The notes under the pieces were generated by a model. It made no database searches. It worked only from the letters and a program-made list of their open reading frames with translations, and was not told the DNA's origin. Shown piece by piece: positions 44,649 to 54,269 of a stretch of 64,000 bases of DNA. The DNA is from Ligilactobacillus salivarius DSM 20555 = ATCC 11741 (GTDB lineage: Bacteria > Bacillota > Bacilli > Lactobacillales > Lactobacillaceae), in contig NZ_AYYT01000001.1 in assembly GCF_001435955.1 (NCBI RefSeq), positions 1 to 64,000 on the forward strand. The letters run 5' to 3'. A program made the position numbers and the translations under genes. Within the stretch, counting starts at the first letter, position 1. Each line of letters opens with the position of its first letter.

Positions 44649-45521
44649 TTAAAAATCTAATTTTTCAATATCTTTCATCCAACCTAAAGCAAGCGCCTTT
44701 TCACCTAAATGAGTTCCGATAACTGGTCCAAAGTAACTAACGTCAATTGGATAATCCGGATATTTCTCTTGTAATTTAGCTTTCCATTCCATAGCCATTT
44801 CTTCGTTATTAGCATGAAAAACTATTAGTCTCAAAGGATAAGAACGATCTTTGATATTTTCTTCAAATAAGTCCTCTACACGCTTTAAAGCACGCTTAGT
44901 TGAGCGAACTTTATCAAAAGCTACAATTTTATCTGATTCATCATCAAAAGTTAAGATTGGTTTTATTTTTAAAACACTACCAATAAAAGCTGAAGCATTT
45001 GATAAACGTCCACCACGAACCAAGTTTTGTAAATCATCAACAACAAAATATTCTTTAATGGTACTTCATAGTGATTCTAAAGTTGAAATAATTTCATCAA
45101 CATCTTTTCCAGCTTGTGCCATCTTAGCAGCAGCAATAGCAAGATTTCCCATCAAACGAACTGTAATTTTCGAATCAAATGGTATTACATCAATATTCGT
45201 AACTTGCTCTCTGATATTTTCAATTGTTTGAACCAAGCCAGAAATTGTTCCGGCTAAATGAATACTAATTACAGCATCATAACCTTCATTTCCTAATGAT
45301 GTATATAAATTAATAAGTTCTCCGATTGCAGGTTGAGATGTACTTGGAAATGATTCTGTAGTTTTTAACTTGCTGTAAAATTCTTCTGTGGTAATATCAA
45401 TACCTTCATTATAAACCTTGTTATCTATAATAAATGGAATAGGAACAACTTTAATTCCATATTGTTCTGCCACTTCAGGTTCTAAATAAGCTGTACTATC
45501 AGTAACAACAGCGATTTTCAT
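44649..45521 (-). pseudogene. degV (fatty-acid binding DegV/FakB family) broken by one in-frame stop
   Basis: Two pieces lie in the same frame: an N-terminal part (MKIAVVTDSTAYLEPEVAEQ to STLESL) and a C-terminal part (STIKEYFVVDDLQNLVRGG to the family end GTHLGEKALALGW). Only one TGA codon at 45066-45068 separates them. Read through, the protein would have about 289 residues, normal for DegV, which binds fatty acids and presents them to the kinase FakA. A CGA-to-TGA change would explain it. All other codons are intact, so the lesion is recent, or is a sequencing error. The start ATG at 45521 is behind GTAGGTG. Confidence 0.85.
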
Positions 45522-45619
45522 AAAGTGTACACCTACTTTTTTTATAATAACATTTATTATCATACCATAGATTATATCTACTTACTATCTAGGATAAGAT
45601 AAATTTTAAAAATACCTAA

Positions 45620-46051
45620 CTAATTAATTTGTTGTAAGCGTGTTGCTAATCTATTTAGTAAGATTTTTAGCAAGTTATCTTCTTCATCTGTCCAATGTTC
45701 AAAAATTTGTTGATTTAATTCTTCAAATTTTTGATTCATTTTATCTAAACTTGCTTGTCCTGCCTCATTTAGTGAATATGAGGATGCTGGACGAGAACGA
45801 ATCTTTTCTTCTGTTCTTATTACTTCTTTTTTAATTAAACGCTTGGCATCAAGTCTAGATAATTGTCGACTCAATGTAGATACATCTAAATTAGTATTTT
45901 CAGCTAAAAGTTGTTGTGTATTGTAGCCTTCAACAATTAATCTTAATAGTTGCCATTCAGCTACCGTTAAATTAACTTGTTTAGCTCTTTTTTGTAATAA
46001 AGCTTGATAACTTTTACTTACTATCAAAAGGTTCTCTTTTGTACTTTTCAT
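45620..46051 (-). CDS. MarR-family transcriptional regulator
   Basis: Winged-helix repressor of 143 residues, likely a dimer. The DNA-binding region shows LAENTNLDVSTLSRQLSRLDAKRLI followed by the wing with basic residues (IRTEEKIRSRPASSYSLNE). N- and C-terminal helices (about 1-30, 110-143) would form the dimer interface. It lies between the broken degV and the divergent rqcH; its target is unknown, possibly its own promoter. Confidence 0.88.
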   Translation of the reverse strand: MKSTKENLLIVSKSYQALLQKRAKQVNLTVAEWQLLRLIVEGYNTQQLLAENTNLDVSTLSRQLSRLDAKRLIKKEVIRTEEKIRSRPASSYSLNEAGQASLDKMNQKFEELNQQIFEHWTDEEDNLLKILLNRLATRLQQIN

Positions 46052-46237
46052 AGTCCTAACCTCACTTCACAGTAATCCTGTAAAATATTATGCTACATAG
46101 ATCAGTAAATTTCAAATGTTTTTTGGTACTATCAAAAAATATTTGAAAATATAAAATGCAAAGTACATGCAAAAAATGAATATCTGGTATAATATCAATA
46201 TTAGTGTGAATACCAAATTAGAACGGAGCTGATATCA

Positions 46238-47926
46238 TTGACTTTTGATGGTTTATTCACTCATGCAATGATTCATGAATTAAATCAAACTTTACAAAAT
46301 GGTAGAGTTACTAAAATATCTCAACCTTATCCAAATGAGGTAATTTTAACAATTAGAGCTAATAGGACTAATTATCCTGTGCTACTATCTGCTAATCCTC
46401 GTTATGCTAGATTTCAAATTACACAAATCCCTTATACTAATCCAGCAGTTCCAACTAATTTTACTATGATGTTAAGAAAATACTTGGAAAGTGCAAAATT
46501 GCTAGAAATTAAGCAATTAGATAATGATAGAGTTGTATATTTTGAATTTCTAACTCGTAATGAATTAGGAGATAAACTTCCTTTATTATTAAGTGCTGAA
46601 ATCATGGGGAGATATAGCAATGTTATTTTAATCAATCAATCAACAAACAAGATTATTGATACTATCAAACATGTTGGAATGGATCAAAATAGATATCGAA
46701 CTTTATTACCAGGTGCTACTTATCGTCAACCACCTACCCAAAATAAAGAGAATCCTTTTGAACAAGATTCAAATACATTTGAAGAACTTATACAAAAATA
46801 CCCTAATCGCGAAGTTTTAGCTGACAACTTATTAAAGCAATATCAAGGTATTTCTAGAGATAATGCACTTGCTTTAGCAGATAAATTGCATGCTTCAAAT
46901 AATTATGTCCAAACTTTCAATGATTTTCTTGCAATGACAGAAAATCCTATTCCTACAATGAATAGTAATAACTTCTCAATTTTCACTGATAATCCTAACG
47001 ATAAAAAATTTTCTACTTTAAGTGAAATGTTGGATGTTTTCTATCATACTAAAGCTAATAGAGATAGAGTACAGCAACAAGGTGGACAACTACTACACGT
47101 TATTAGAAAAAATTTGCAGCGAAACAAGAAAAAGTTAAAGAAACTCTCTAATGAATTAAAAGCTACAGAAAACGCTGATGAGTATCGTATTAAAGGAGAA
47201 GTTTTAACAACATATTTGTATCAAATTAAACGTGGTATGACTAAAATAACTCTTCCTAATTTTTATGATAATAATAAAGAAATTACAATCTCGTTATCTA
47301 ACCAACTGTCCCCTTCTCAAAATGCACAAAAGTACTTCAAAAAGTATCAAAAACTTAAAATTGCTGTTACTTTTGTTAATGAGCAAATAGAGCTTACTAA
47401 AAAAGAAGTTGCTTATCTAGAAGAAATACAAACTCAAATTGAATTAGCAACCCCTGCTGATTTAGATGATATTAAAACAGAGTTACAACAAGAAGGTTAT
47501 ATTAAGAAAAAGCAACAAAAAAGTAAGCGTAGTAGTAGAGTAAAAATTAATAAGCCTGAAACTTTTATAGCAAGCGATGGAACTGAGATTCTAGTTGGTA
47601 AAAATAATTTACAAAATGAAAAACTTACCTTGCATACTGCTAAGAAGACTGATATTTGGTTACATGCAAAAAATATTCCTGGCTCTCATGTTATTATAAA
47701 ATCTAATAATCCTAGCGATGAAACTTTATTTGAGGCAGCGATGTTAGCAGCGTACTTTTCTAAATTTAGAAGTTCTGCTAATGTTCCTATCGACTATGTT
47801 CAAGTTAAAAATATTCGTAAACCTAATGGAAGTAAACCTGGGTTTGTTATTTATGAAGGTCAAAAAACGTTGACTGTTACGCCAACCGAAGACTTTGTAT
47901 TGGAATTTAGACAAAATAAAAAGTAG
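46238..47926 (+). CDS. rqcH: Ribosome quality control protein RqcH (NFACT/FbpA family)
   Basis: Binds stalled 50S-peptidyl-tRNA and adds C-terminal alanine tails that mark the nascent chain for degradation; first described as a fibronectin-binding protein. 562 residues: NFACT-N (begins TFDGLFTHAMIHELNQTL), helix-hairpin-helix region, a long coiled coil (about 280-420) and NFACT-R (KKTDIWLHAKNIPGSHVII). The start is TTG behind GGAGCTG. It ends at a shared terminator. Confidence 0.93.
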   Translation: MTFDGLFTHAMIHELNQTLQNGRVTKISQPYPNEVILTIRANRTNYPVLLSANPRYARFQITQIPYTNPAVPTNFTMMLRKYLESAKLLEIKQLDNDRVVYFEFLTRNELGDKLPLLLSAEIMGRYSNVILINQSTNKIIDTIKHVGMDQNRYRTLLPGATYRQPPTQNKENPFEQDSNTFEELIQKYPNREVLADNLLKQYQGISRDNALALADKLHASNNYVQTFNDFLAMTENPIPTMNSNNFSIFTDNPNDKKFSTLSEMLDVFYHTKANRDRVQQQGGQLLHVIRKNLQRNKKKLKKLSNELKATENADEYRIKGEVLTTYLYQIKRGMTKITLPNFYDNNKEITISLSNQLSPSQNAQKYFKKYQKLKIAVTFVNEQIELTKKEVAYLEEIQTQIELATPADLDDIKTELQQEGYIKKKQQKSKRSSRVKINKPETFIASDGTEILVGKNNLQNEKLTLHTAKKTDIWLHAKNIPGSHVIIKSNNPSDETLFEAAMLAAYFSKFRSSANVPIDYVQVKNIRKPNGSKPGFVIYEGQKTLTVTPTEDFVLEFRQNKK

Positions 47927-47973
47927 GAATTATTATTCCAAAATTCTAATTGGGATAATAATCCTACTTTTTT
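47917..47973. terminator. Bidirectional terminator between rqcH and parC
   Basis: AAAAAGTAGGAATTATTATTCC and the reverse copy GGGATAATAATCCTACTTTTT form a long stem. It includes the stop codon of rqcH and touches that of parC. Confidence 0.92.
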
Positions 47974-50398
47974 AGTCTTCAATAATTTTAGTATAGATAT
48001 TTTCAATTGTGTCAGTTTCAGCATCAACTATAAATGATCCATTGGAATATCTGTCATTTAATTGGTGATCTTCAGGTTTTACAGTTTCTTGCTTACCATC
48101 TGACAATAATAATACTAACTCTTGGTTTGTTTGAACTAATTCAGCAAAAATTATACGATGTGGCTTAGTCTTTAATTCTCTTAAAATTTGAACACCACGT
48201 CTTGCTCTTGTAGTCAATGGTACGTCAGCTACTTTCATCTTTTTATAACTACCGCGTTGAGTTAAGATAGAAACTTCGTCACTTTCAGATACTAAAATAA
48301 CATTTGCTAATGTATCATCTCTTAAATCCATACATTTTACACCAGCAGCTAAAGCTCCATTAGTAGGGACTTCATCTAGACTATATCTCAATCCATACCC
48401 TGTATATGATGCACAAAAGACTTGAGATTTATCAGATTCAACTTGAGATACTGAAATCACTTCATCAGCATCAGTCTTTAATTTAACATATCGACTAGCA
48501 CGTGTCTTATATGTTCGTCCTGGTTTTAAATCAGCCAATTTTACTTGTTTTATATAGCCCTCTTTTGTAGCTATTAAGAACTTTGCATCTTGATCTATAC
48601 TTTCAAAAACAAAAGCATTTAAAACATACTCATCATTTCCTAGACCTACAGTTTGAGATAAATGTTCCCCTGTATCTTTCCAACGAGATTCTATAACTTC
48701 GTGAATAGGACGATAAATTAGGTTACCTTTATTAGTGAAAATAAACAGATGTGATAAAGTATTAACAACACTTTGTAAAATTGGATAGTCTTCATCTTTC
48801 AAACCGTTCTCATCATTATCAGATGCATTGAATGATCGAAGCGATGAACGTTTAACATAACCATCATGAGAAACAAGTAGCATTACATCTTCTTGAGCAA
48901 CCATTACTTCAGTTTCGATCTTTAATGATGAAATTTCATCTTGAATAACAGTTAAGCGTTCTGAACCATATTTTTTATTAATAGCATTTAATTCCTTACG
49001 AATTACTTTATCAAGTTCTTTTGGATTAGCAAGGATATTCTCAAAATTAGCAATAGCTTTTTGCAATTCTTCTGCTTCTTTTTGAAGTGCAGTAACATCA
49101 GTATTTGTTAATCTGTATAATTGCAAAGAAACAATTGCTTCTGCTTGAGCTTCAGTAAATGAAAATTCAGATACCAAATTCTTTTTAGCATCAGACTTAT
49201 TCTTAGATGCACGAATTGTTTTAATAACATCATCTAGAATAGATAAAGCCTTAATTAATCCTTTAACTATATGTTCTCTAGCTTTAGCTTTTTCCAAATC
49301 GAATTTTGTTCTTCTAGTTGTTACTTCACGTTGATGTTCTAAATAAGCTTCTAAAATTGTTTTTAGTCCTACATGTTCAGGTCGCTTATTATTGATTGCT
49401 ACCATATTAAAGTTATAGGAAACTTGTAAATCTGTATTCTTAAATAGATAGTTTAGAATACCTTGTGCATTGGCATTTTTCTTTAACTCAATTACTACTC
49501 GAAGACCTTCTCTATCACTTTCGTCCCTTACTTCAGAAATGCCTTCTACTTTTTTCAATATTCTCAATTCATCAATTCGTTTGACTAAAGCTGATTTATT
49601 AACTTCATATGGAATTTCAGTAACAATAATTTGTTGCTTATTACCTCTGATATCTTCAATCTTAGTTTTTGAACGTAAAACCGCTCTACCACGTCCTGTT
49701 TCATAAGCTTTCTTAATTCCATCTATCCCTTGCAAAATACCGCCGGTTGGGAAATCCGGTCCTTTAATAAATTGCATCAAATCGTCTAAACTAGCATTAG
49801 GATGATTTATCAAATAAATTGCAGCTTCAATTGTTTCGCTCAAATTATGAGGAGGAATTTCAGTTGCGTAACCAGCAGAAATTCCTGTAGCCCCATTTAC
49901 TAATAAATTAGGGAAACGTGCTGGCAAGACGGTTGGTTCATACTCTGTATCATCAAAATTAAGTACCATATCAACAGTCTTTTTATCAATATCTTGCAAC
50001 ATTTCAGAAGCAATTTGAGATAATCTAGCTTCTGTATAACGCATAGCAGCTGGAGAATCTCCGTCCATAGAACCGTTATTCCCGTGCATTTCAATTAACG
50101 GTTCACGTAATTTCCAACTTTGACTCAAACGAACCATAGCTTCATAAATAGAGGTATCACCATGAGGGTGGAAATTACCCATAACATTACCTACAGACTT
50201 AGCAGATTTTCTAAATGCTTTATCATAGGTATTTCCGTCTTCGTTCATTGCAAATAAAATACGTCTTTGAACAGGTTTTAGTCCGTCACGAATATCAGGT
50301 AAAGCACGTTCCTGAATAATATATTTAGAATATCTACCAAAACGCTCTCCCATAACAGCTTCTAGTGATAATTCTTGAATTTTTCTTTCAGTCGGCAT
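47972..50398 (-). CDS. parC: DNA topoisomerase IV subunit A
   Basis: DNA-cleaving subunit of topoisomerase IV, which separates daughter chromosomes. 808 residues. The active-site Tyr is about Y121 in AAMRYTEARLS. The quinolone region reads HPHGDTSIYEAMVR, with Thr where many Gram-positives have Ser. The C-terminal beta-propeller blades (for example LIYRPIHEV, GYIKQVKLADL) are ParC-like and lack the GyrA box. It is preceded by parE by 24 bases. Confidence 0.95.
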   Translation of the reverse strand: MPTERKIQELSLEAVMGERFGRYSKYIIQERALPDIRDGLKPVQRRILFAMNEDGNTYDKAFRKSAKSVGNVMGNFHPHGDTSIYEAMVRLSQSWKLREPLIEMHGNNGSMDGDSPAAMRYTEARLSQIASEMLQDIDKKTVDMVLNFDDTEYEPTVLPARFPNLLVNGATGISAGYATEIPPHNLSETIEAAIYLINHPNASLDDLMQFIKGPDFPTGGILQGIDGIKKAYETGRGRAVLRSKTKIEDIRGNKQQIIVTEIPYEVNKSALVKRIDELRILKKVEGISEVRDESDREGLRVVIELKKNANAQGILNYLFKNTDLQVSYNFNMVAINNKRPEHVGLKTILEAYLEHQREVTTRRTKFDLEKAKAREHIVKGLIKALSILDDVIKTIRASKNKSDAKKNLVSEFSFTEAQAEAIVSLQLYRLTNTDVTALQKEAEELQKAIANFENILANPKELDKVIRKELNAINKKYGSERLTVIQDEISSLKIETEVMVAQEDVMLLVSHDGYVKRSSLRSFNASDNDENGLKDEDYPILQSVVNTLSHLFIFTNKGNLIYRPIHEVIESRWKDTGEHLSQTVGLGNDEYVLNAFVFESIDQDAKFLIATKEGYIKQVKLADLKPGRTYKTRASRYVKLKTDADEVISVSQVESDKSQVFCASYTGYGLRYSLDEVPTNGALAAGVKCMDLRDDTLANVILVSESDEVSILTQRGSYKKMKVADVPLTTRARRGVQILRELKTKPHRIIFAELVQTNQELVLLLSDGKQETVKPEDHQLNDRYSNGSFIVDAETDTIENIYTKIIED

Positions 50399-50422
50399 TA
50401 ATTACCACGCTCCTTACCGTTT

Positions 50423-52444
50423 TTAATAATCATTTTTATCAAATAAAGCCTCTGTATCCTTTAACTTATCGTCAGAAATTTCGCCATGAGCTCCTTCAGC
50501 GACAACTGTATCTAACAAGCTTCCATCTTCTTCTAAAGTAAATTTAACATTTTTTTCAATCCACTTACGACGAGGTTCTACTTTATCCCCCATTAGAGTT
50601 GTAACACGTTTTTCAGCTATTGTATCATCATCTATTCTCACACGAACCAACGTTCTTGTTTCCGGATTCATAGTTGTTTCCCAAAGCTGATCAGCGTTCA
50701 TTTCTCCTAACCCTTTATATCTTTGTAAAGTGTATCCTTTTTTTAGTTCTTTAGTAGCACTTTCTAATTCAGCATCAGTCCATGCATACTTAATAACGCG
50801 CTTTTTCTTAACAGTTTTTTCAATCTTATATAATGGTGGTAATGCGATGTATACTCTCCCTGCATTAATCATTGGTCGCATATACTTATAGAAGAACGTT
50901 AATAACAATGTCTGGATATGTGCACCATCAGTATCAGCATCAGTCATGATAATAACCTTATCATAATTTGCATCATCGATGTTAAATTCTGCACCTACTC
51001 CAGCACCAATAGTATAAATCATGGTATTGATTTCTTCATTTTTCATGATATCTTGTAATTTGGCTTTTTGTGTATTTAATACTTTTCCTCGTAATGGTAG
51101 GATTGCTTGGAATTTTCTATCTCTTCCTTGTTTTGCTGAACCACCAGCAGAATCACCTTCGACTAGGAACAATTCATTACGCTTAGCATTCTTAGATTGC
51201 GCAGGAGTTAACTTACCTGATAATAGGCGTTCGCTTTTACGTCTCTTTTTGCCATTTCTACTTTCATCACGTGCTTTACGTGCTGCTTCACGTGCTTCGC
51301 GTGCCTTAATAGATTTTCGAACTAACTCTTGAGCAAAATCACCATTTTCCATTAAGAAATAACCTAATTGCTCATTAACAACACTATCAACAATTTGACG
51401 AGCTTCAGGAGTTCCTAATTTTCCTTTAGTTTGTCCTTCAAACTGTAGTAATTCTTCAGGAATGCGAACAGAAACAACTGCTGAAAGTCCTTCACGAACG
51501 TCACTACCTTCAAGATTCTTATCTTTGTCTTTAAGAAGGTTAATTTTTCTAGCATACTCATTAAAAGCCTTAGTCCATGCAGCTTTCATTCCAGCTTCGT
51601 GTGTTCCACCATCTTTAGTACGGACATTATTAACAAATGACATTATAGTTTCAGAATATCCATCATTATATTGGCCCGCAACTTCAACTTCGATACCATC
51701 TTTTTTACCTTCAAAGTACATGACAGGACCTAATACATCTTTATCTTCATTTAAATATTCTACGAATTCTTTAATTCCTTCCGCATATAAGAATTCTTCT
51801 TCAGTATATGGATCGGTTCTTTCATCTGTTAAAGTAATCTTTACACCCTTTAATAAGAAAGCAGATTCTCTTAATCTTTCTGCTAAAGTATTAAAATTAT
51901 ATTTTGTTGTTGAAAAAATATTAGCATCAGGTTTAAAAGTTACTTTTGTACCACTTTTACGTTTAGCTTTACCAATTTTACGTAAAGTTCCTACAGGTTG
52001 CCCACCGTTAACAAAATCTTCTTCATATTCAATGCCATCTCGAACAGTATTTACAGTTAACTTTGAGGAGAGTGCGTTAACGACGGAAGCACCAACGCCG
52101 TGTAATCCGCCTGAAGTTTTATAGTCGCCTTGGCCAAATTTACCACCTGCATGTAAAACAGTAAAAATTACTTCTACTGTTGGAATTCCCATTGAATGCA
52201 TTCCAACTGGCATTCCACGTCCGTTATCGACTACTGTTATTGAATCATCTTTATGAATAATAACGTTAATTTCTTTGCCATAACCAGATAGTGCTTCATC
52301 AACTGCGTTATCAAATATTTCATATACTAAGTGATGTAATCCACGTGAATCTGTAGAACCTATGTACATCCCAGGACGCTTTCTAACAGCTTCTAGGCCT
52401 TTTAGAACTTGAATTGAGTCATCATTATAATTATTCTTTGGCAT
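50423..52444 (-). CDS. parE: DNA topoisomerase IV subunit B
   Basis: ATPase subunit of topoisomerase IV, 673 residues. The GHKL ATPase has YEIFDNAVDEAL, DNGRGMPVG and TSGGLHGVGASVVNAL; the Toprim metal site has LVEGDSAGGSAKQGRD and TDADTDGAHI. The pairing with parC and lack of dnaA/recF neighbours argue for ParE over GyrB. The open frame runs to 52495, but AGAAAGGAG places the ATG at 52444. Confidence 0.96.
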   Translation of the reverse strand: MPKNNYNDDSIQVLKGLEAVRKRPGMYIGSTDSRGLHHLVYEIFDNAVDEALSGYGKEINVIIHKDDSITVVDNGRGMPVGMHSMGIPTVEVIFTVLHAGGKFGQGDYKTSGGLHGVGASVVNALSSKLTVNTVRDGIEYEEDFVNGGQPVGTLRKIGKAKRKSGTKVTFKPDANIFSTTKYNFNTLAERLRESAFLLKGVKITLTDERTDPYTEEEFLYAEGIKEFVEYLNEDKDVLGPVMYFEGKKDGIEVEVAGQYNDGYSETIMSFVNNVRTKDGGTHEAGMKAAWTKAFNEYARKINLLKDKDKNLEGSDVREGLSAVVSVRIPEELLQFEGQTKGKLGTPEARQIVDSVVNEQLGYFLMENGDFAQELVRKSIKAREAREAARKARDESRNGKKRRKSERLLSGKLTPAQSKNAKRNELFLVEGDSAGGSAKQGRDRKFQAILPLRGKVLNTQKAKLQDIMKNEEINTMIYTIGAGVGAEFNIDDANYDKVIIMTDADTDGAHIQTLLLTFFYKYMRPMINAGRVYIALPPLYKIEKTVKKKRVIKYAWTDAELESATKELKKGYTLQRYKGLGEMNADQLWETTMNPETRTLVRVRIDDDTIAEKRVTTLMGDKVEPRRKWIEKNVKFTLEEDGSLLDTVVAEGAHGEISDDKLKDTEALFDKNDY

Positions 52445-52609
52445 GCTCTTCTCCTTTCTGACTTTAAAAGTCACGTCTTTAATATCATATCGCATTTTTC
52501 TATCTCATATCAAGCAATTATATGGATAAATTTTAATTTTAATTAATGAAAAATAGTTTCTTTAATGTTAATATAGTGTATGAGTGACTACTTTAGGAGG
52601 AATTTTTTA

Positions 52610-53230
52610 GTGGATATAAAAATTATCTTAATGCTTATTATAGGATACCTTTTAGGATCTATTCCATCTGGTGTTTGGATAGGAAAGATATTTTATAATA
52701 AAGATATTCGTAACTATGGTAGTGGTAACATGGGTACTACTAATACTTTTAGAGTTCTGGGAAAGAAAGCTGGTATCGTTGTATTATTAATGGACATGTT
52801 AAAAGGAACTATAACAGCTTGTTTACCATTTATTTTCCACGTAAATGTTAGTGTGCTATTGATTGGATTATCTGCAATTTTAGGGCATGTATTTCCTATT
52901 TTTGCTGGCTTTAGAGGTGGTAAGGCGGTTGCTACAAGTGTAGGCGTATTACTTGTATATAATCCTTTATTCTTCACAATTGCATGGGCCATTTTTATCA
53001 TTACTTTATATATTAGTAGTATGGTAAGTGTTGCTAGTATGTTAGGCTTCACACTTGTTTCTATCATTTCCTTATTTTTCAATGATCGAGTTTTAACTAT
53101 CGTAGCCATTGTGTTAACTATATTCGTTTTTGCTAGACATTGGAAAAATATCGAAAGAATTAAAAACGGAACTGAAAATATGGTTCCTTTCGGTTTAGGA
53201 TATCGAAGACGACAAAAAAATACAAAATAA
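52610..53230 (+). CDS. plsY: Acyl-phosphate:glycerol-3-phosphate acyltransferase PlsY
   Basis: Membrane enzyme that makes lysophosphatidic acid from acyl-phosphate, the first step of phospholipid synthesis in Gram-positives. About 206 residues and seven helices. Active-site motifs are [44 protein letters not shown] and [10 protein letters not shown]. An ATG at 52580 is in frame, but AGGAGG (52595-52600) points to GTG 52610. Divergent from parE. Confidence 0.95.
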   Translation: MDIKIILMLIIGYLLGSIPSGVWIGKIFYNKDIRNYGSGNMGTTNTFRVLGKKAGIVVLLMDMLKGTITACLPFIFHVNVSVLLIGLSAILGHVFPIFAGFRGGKAVATSVGVLLVYNPLFFTIAWAIFIITLYISSMVSVASMLGFTLVSIISLFFNDRVLTIVAIVLTIFVFARHWKNIERIKNGTENMVPFGLGYRRRQKNTK

Positions 53231-53268
53231 ACCTTTGGGATTAAAAATCTTTATTTCCAAAGGTTTTT
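53228..53268 (+). terminator. Terminator after plsY
   Basis: AACCTTTGG (53230-53238) pairs with CCAAAGGTT (53257-53265), then T-run. Confidence 0.85.
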
Positions 53269-53336
53269 AATTTGCAATAATATCATTTTTTTCGCTATAC
53301 TAGTAACGCTACATAATTTTAAAGGAGGAAAATTTA

Positions 53337-53708
53337 ATGAGTATTTTTTCTACTATCTTAGCCTCTTTAGTTGCTTTAGAAGCTTTATATATCATGCAGT
53401 TAGAAATGTTTGCTTCTAAAGAAAAATTAGAAAATGTCTTTGGATTAAGTAAAGAATACTTATCAATGGAAGAAGCTAGAGTTTCAATGAAAAATCAAGG
53501 TCTATACAATGGTTTTATTGGTGTTGGTTTGCTATTCTCTCGTTTCTTTTTCCCTGTAAATTCTCAATTTATAGGTACTACAATGTTTGTTATCTTTGTT
53601 ATTATTGCCGCAATTTATGGATGGCTTAGTGCTAAAAACATCAAAATTTTGCTTTTACAAGGTACACCAGCAATATTAGCTTTATTATCATTAATTATTT
53701 TTAAATAA
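53337..53708 (+). CDS. DUF1304 membrane protein
   Basis: Small integral membrane protein of 123 residues with four predicted helices. The N-terminal region (LVALEALYIMQLEMFA) and the central NQGLYNGFIGVGLLFSRFF fit the DUF1304 family; function unknown. AAAGGAGG precedes the ATG. Single-gene unit with its own terminator. Confidence 0.88.
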   Translation: MSIFSTILASLVALEALYIMQLEMFASKEKLENVFGLSKEYLSMEEARVSMKNQGLYNGFIGVGLLFSRFFFPVNSQFIGTTMFVIFVIIAAIYGWLSAKNIKILLLQGTPAILALLSLIIFK

Positions 53709-53720
53709 TACATTTTCAAC

Positions 53721-53774
53721 AAAAAAATGCTGCAGCTTACTAATTCAAATCGTAAACTACAGCATCTTTTTATT
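53721..53774. terminator. Bidirectional terminator
   Basis: AAAAAAATGCTG (53721-53732) pairs with CAGCATCTTTTT (53760-53771), with an inner GTTTAC/GCTTAC-like extension. Confidence 0.75.
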
Positions 53775-53801
53775 TTAATATCTACTTTGAAATTCATACA
53801 A

Positions 53802-54086
53802 TTATTTCTCAATTATTTCCTTTGTTACTCTGACAACTTCTTTTCCTTGTTGATAAGATAACCTCAACAATACTACATTTTCTCCCTTCGAAGAGTGATA
53901 TTCATATTTAAATTCTAACAACTTTAATTTAATACTCTTACTACTTTTAATTGTTGGATGTAGATTTTTATCTAAAGTTAGCGTCACATCATCGAAAATA
54001 TATTCCTTTATACCCAGTTTAGTACTTTTATCAGGTAATTCTCCTCCACGAAGCCACTCTTCTGTTTCTTTCTTGCTATATTCCAT
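53802..54086 (-). CDS. Hypothetical protein, 94 residues
   Basis: I do not recognise this protein. It is charged and soluble, with no signal peptide or membrane segment. It begins MEYSKKETEEWLRGGELP (a helical start) and continues with alternating strands (IFDDVTLTLDKN, KLKLLEFKYEYHSSKGENVV, LLRLSYQQGKEVVRVTKEI), suggesting a small alpha+beta domain. GAGGTA lies upstream of the ATG with reasonable spacing. It stands alone between two terminators. Confidence 0.65.
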   Translation of the reverse strand: MEYSKKETEEWLRGGELPDKSTKLGIKEYIFDDVTLTLDKNLHPTIKSSKSIKLKLLEFKYEYHSSKGENVVLLRLSYQQGKEVVRVTKEIIEK

Positions 54087-54174
54087 ACTACTTATACCTC
54101 ATTTCATTTCTTTCTTAAGTACATTATAATATCGAAATACAACTGTTGTACCTTGTTTTTTGATAAAAATAAAA

Positions 54175-54208
54175 AGTAGCCCATTTCGTAAAAACGAAAT
54201 GAGCTACT
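54175..54208 (-). terminator. Terminator of the pfkA-pyk operon
   Basis: On the minus strand AGTAGCTCATTTCGT pairs with ACGAAATGGGCTACT around TTTT, followed by TTTTTATTTTT. Confidence 0.92.
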
Positions 54209-54269
54209 CAATTATATTTTTAATAAAATCTCACAAGTTGCGAAACTCTAAAATCTTATCGTAACAGGA

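Noticed and set aside
44649-45023. C-terminal DegV piece as a separate gene
   Set aside because: Its first Met is inside the conserved DegV core and has no ribosome site; it is the rest of one broken gene.
45066-45068. In-frame TGA in degV as selenocysteine or a recoded Trp
   Set aside because: No stem-loop typical of selenocysteine insertion was seen and DegV has no selenocysteine forms that I know; other genes here use TGG for Trp and TGA as stop (for example the NUDIX gene).
51462-52124. 220-codon plus-strand frame opposite parE, and similar long frames opposite rpsA, pyk and clpB
   Set aside because: They mirror conserved coding sequence, lack ribosome sites and give low-complexity proteins; shadows of real genes.
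47972-52444. The topoisomerase pair as gyrA/gyrB
   Set aside because: Order parE-parC, ParC-type C-terminal blades and absence of dnaA/recF neighbours argue for topoisomerase IV.
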